64,000 bases of DNA, taken from the NCBI GenBank assembly GCA_934358675.1, contig CAKRKX010000001.1, positions 1-64,000 of the forward strand, written 5' to 3'. The notes below the pieces were generated by a model. That model searched no databases. It saw only the letters and a list, made by a program, of their open reading frames with translations, and had not been told where the DNA came from. A program made the translations under genes and the position numbers. This DNA is from an uncultured Agathobacter sp. Its GTDB lineage: Bacteria > Bacillota > Clostridia > Lachnospirales > Lachnospiraceae. Of this stretch, positions 61,890-64,000 are shown one piece after another (position 1 is the first letter of the stretch; the number at the start of each line of letters is the position of its first letter).

Positions 61890-64000
61890 ATGAAGGTATT
61901 GCGGGTTAAACAGGGGGAAATTGTAGCAAAGCGACAGGATAAGGTGATGGAATGGTATCTCATTCAGGAGGGCGCTGTCATCCGCCAGTTCGCGTTTGCG
62001 GAAATTGAGATGAAGCGGAATTCCATTATCGGAATTCTGGAGAATGAATGGTTTGCGTGCGATTACGTGGCGCGGGAGGATACGGTGCTGATCGTGATCC
62101 CGTGTAAGAATGCCGCGGATTTGCACCAAATCTTATCGGAACATGAGAATTTCCGGCCGATCTTTCTTCGGACGGCGATCGAGCAGCGCCATCAGGCACT
62201 GTTTCTGTATTCGAGTCTGCAGAAAAAGGCGGAGCTGTTGCACCGCATCACGGAGACATTTTACAGTGATTACAAGAATGCGTGCAGCAATCTGCTGATG
62301 GATGAGCAGGATTTTACGCGCATCGAGAATTTTGAGGCGCTCAATATGCAGCACCGCGCGGAGAACTGGGAGATCAGCAACAGTAACAGCCTTGTCAAAA
62401 ACTATCTGAAAGAATATATGCAGCTGATGATCAAGGATGACAATCTGTGTGTCGGAGCAATCATGGAGGCAGCTGCGCAGATGCGCCGCGTGACGCAGGG
62501 AATCGGTGAGCTGGTGACCTATCTGCTGTACAACCGCGATATCCTCTATGCGGATTCGCAGGATGACATCTTTCATCTGTATTTTGGTCTTGCGGTGGAA
62601 CTGTCCGCGAAGGACCGCGATATCACGGAGATGAGAAAGCAGATGCTGGCGATCGCGAAAGTGATGGAACAGCTCGGCATCTACGAACAGAAGCAGCTTG
62701 CAAAATGCAAAGAACTGTGTGAGGAACACAATTTTGAGACGGATGCAAGCGGAAGAATCCGCGTGTCGCGCGAGGATTGTGTCGCCCGTATTATGGAGTA
62801 TGCCGGATACGATGATGAGGCGATCGGCGCATACAAGGATGTGCTGGCACAGTATCGGGATCTGCCGGATCGTCTGTCTTCGGACAACGATGTGCGCAGG
62901 ATCCGCAAAGAAATCACGGCGCGATTCTATGAGATCTATGAGAGAGCGTTTCTGCGCTCGACGGAGGATCTGATGCGGCCGTCGCCGGTGATTTCCATGT
63001 TTTTAAATTTCGGATTTATGGATGTGGAACTGCTCGGTGAGGAGCGCACGAATACACTTTACAATCTGGTTGACTCACTGGGACTTTTTCATTCGGATCA
63101 TATTTTTACGATCTATGACTGGCTGCTTTTGATCTATCAGGGAAGAAAAGAGCCGTCCCGCAACGAGTTTGATCTCGATTATAACGGTTATCTGCAGGAT
63201 TTAAAGCGACAGGGCGAGATCACGGATTCTCAGATGGCGAAGCTGAAGGAAGATCCGAAGGCAAAGGTGGAGTTCGAGATCCGAAATCTCTTTACGTCCG
63301 GTCACCGTGTGACGAGCGGAAGAGTGACTACGTTCTGTCCGGTGCTCTCCTCGGATGAGTTTATCAACACGATCGAGAAGATGGCTGTGACGGCAGAGCG
63401 TGTGGAGAGCGCGATCAATAAGATCCGTTGTCTGGATTATTCTGTTTTATACCGCGAGGTGATGTTTTCGGATCCTGCGCACGGCATCAATCAGGAGTGG
63501 ATGATGCATGAGGTGCTTCCGGATGTGATCCTGATGCCGGATGCGGGCACGCGTGCGGTCATGTGGCAGGAGACGGTCGGAGCGAAGAGCAATACACCGG
63601 CGCGTTTTCTGTTCCCGATGTTTACCGCGGTAGATCTCGACGAGCTGATGGTGGAGACGATGGGACGCTACCGCTGGGAGATCTGCAGAAGAATCCAGGG
63701 TGTGTACTGGAACGATATCAGGGAGCGCTCTCTTACTTCCGAGTATTGCGATTACATACAGTTTTACCGTAAGAACACGGATCTGTCGGCGGATGCCAAG
63801 GACAAGATCAAGACGGTGCTTTCGCGTGCGCGAAACAGTTACCGCGAAGTGTTTGTCAAGGATTATCAGAGCTGGATGAAGTACGAGTCGGCAGGAAGTT
63901 TCCGACTGAACAAGGTTGCCAGAGAGATCATGGTGCGCTACTGTCCGTTCGCCAAGGATATCCGGCAAAATCTGATGCAGAATCCGCAGTATCAGAATGT
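61890..64000 (+). CDS. Large protein with cyclic-nucleotide-binding-like N-terminus, 3' end outside the window
   Basis: The frame is open from ATG 61890 to the last base (703 codons). Residues 1-90 (LRVKQGEIVAKRQDKVMEWYLIQEGAV) have the beta-roll pattern of cNMP-binding/Crp-like sensor domains. The rest is long, mostly helical and charged, without a recognised catalytic motif, HTH or membrane helix. I recall similar proteins labelled cyclic nucleotide-binding domain protein in Lachnospiraceae. The ligand and role are unknown. It starts 17 bp after the GH3 stop, with AGGAG overlapping that stop, so it may be co-transcribed. Confidence 0.65.
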   Translation, partial: MKVLRVKQGEIVAKRQDKVMEWYLIQEGAVIRQFAFAEIEMKRNSIIGILENEWFACDYVAREDTVLIVIPCKNAADLHQILSEHENFRPIFLRTAIEQRHQALFLYSSLQKKAELLHRITETFYSDYKNACSNLLMDEQDFTRIENFEALNMQHRAENWEISNSNSLVKNYLKEYMQLMIKDDNLCVGAIMEAAAQMRRVTQGIGELVTYLLYNRDILYADSQDDIFHLYFGLAVELSAKDRDITEMRKQMLAIAKVMEQLGIYEQKQLAKCKELCEEHNFETDASGRIRVSREDCVARIMEYAGYDDEAIGAYKDVLAQYRDLPDRLSSDNDVRRIRKEITARFYEIYERAFLRSTEDLMRPSPVISMFLNFGFMDVELLGEERTNTLYNLVDSLGLFHSDHIFTIYDWLLLIYQGRKEPSRNEFDLDYNGYLQDLKRQGEITDSQMAKLKEDPKAKVEFEIRNLFTSGHRVTSGRVTTFCPVLSSDEFINTIEKMAVTAERVESAINKIRCLDYSVLYREVMFSDPAHGINQEWMMHEVLPDVILMPDAGTRAVMWQETVGAKSNTPARFLFPMFTAVDLDELMVETMGRYRWEICRRIQGVYWNDIRERSLTSEYCDYIQFYRKNTDLSADAKDKIKTVLSRARNSYREVFVKDYQSWMKYESAGSFRLNKVAREIMVRYCPFAKDIRQNLMQNPQYQN

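Overview
The window looks like chromosome of an anaerobic, spore-forming gut Firmicute of the Lachnospiraceae (Agathobacter/Roseburia-like). The evidence is clostridial gene content: a T-box-controlled ileS, SpoVA proteins, split ThrE exporters, MsmEFG-type sugar importers, YesM/YesN sensors, many GGDEF proteins and clear AGGAGG ribosome-binding sites. The species assignment is inference. No rRNA, tRNA, CRISPR array or recognisable transposase gene was seen.

Layout. 1-409: 3' end of a glycosyltransferase. 471-8889: a self-contained, AT-rich sucrose/fructo-oligosaccharide unit (LacI repressor, two operators, ABC importer, GH13, GH32, fructokinase). 8963-12125: nadB, nadC and a NiaR-type repressor, without nadA. 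12206-15300: a nitrilase-family enzyme, a low-complexity DUF4190 protein, a P-loop kinase and a membrane protein. 15305-29936: housekeeping genes (T-box + ileS, glgP, a TraX-like gene, dnaE preceded by an unusual AT-rich repeat array, pfkA, an rRNA methyltransferase, a RelQ-type alarmone synthetase, a nucleotidyltransferase). 30027-31246 (-): the two halves of a ThrE exporter, followed by a GC-rich palindromic element with 10-bp direct repeats.

31471-53535 is the most interesting part. A forespore-type (sigma-G-like) operon encodes a 64-aa membrane protein, SpoVAA and SpoVAB. About 20 kb further on, spoVAC stands alone behind its own sigma-G-like promoter. Between them lies a beta-glucan utilisation locus: a secreted tandem beta-helix protein, two clan GH-Q phosphorylases (one laminaribiose-phosphorylase-like), a GH30 enzyme, an ABC importer, an extra lipoprotein, a YesM/YesN two-component pair, and a diguanylate cyclase fused to a LacI-type sugar-binding domain. 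A domain-inverted GH3 beta-glucosidase lies at 59113.

How it may work (inference): the beta-helix protein cuts the glucan outside, the binding protein and permeases import oligosaccharides, phosphorylases release glucose-1-phosphate, and GH30/GH3 remove branches or residual disaccharides. YesM/YesN and the sugar-binding cyclase would sense the substrate.

53566-59025 is a c-di-GMP cluster (GGDEF-REC-HD, Hpt, Cache-GAF-GGDEF, a FapA-tail-like protein and a collapsed REC-HD remnant). The window ends inside a large protein with a cyclic-nucleotide-binding-like N-terminus.
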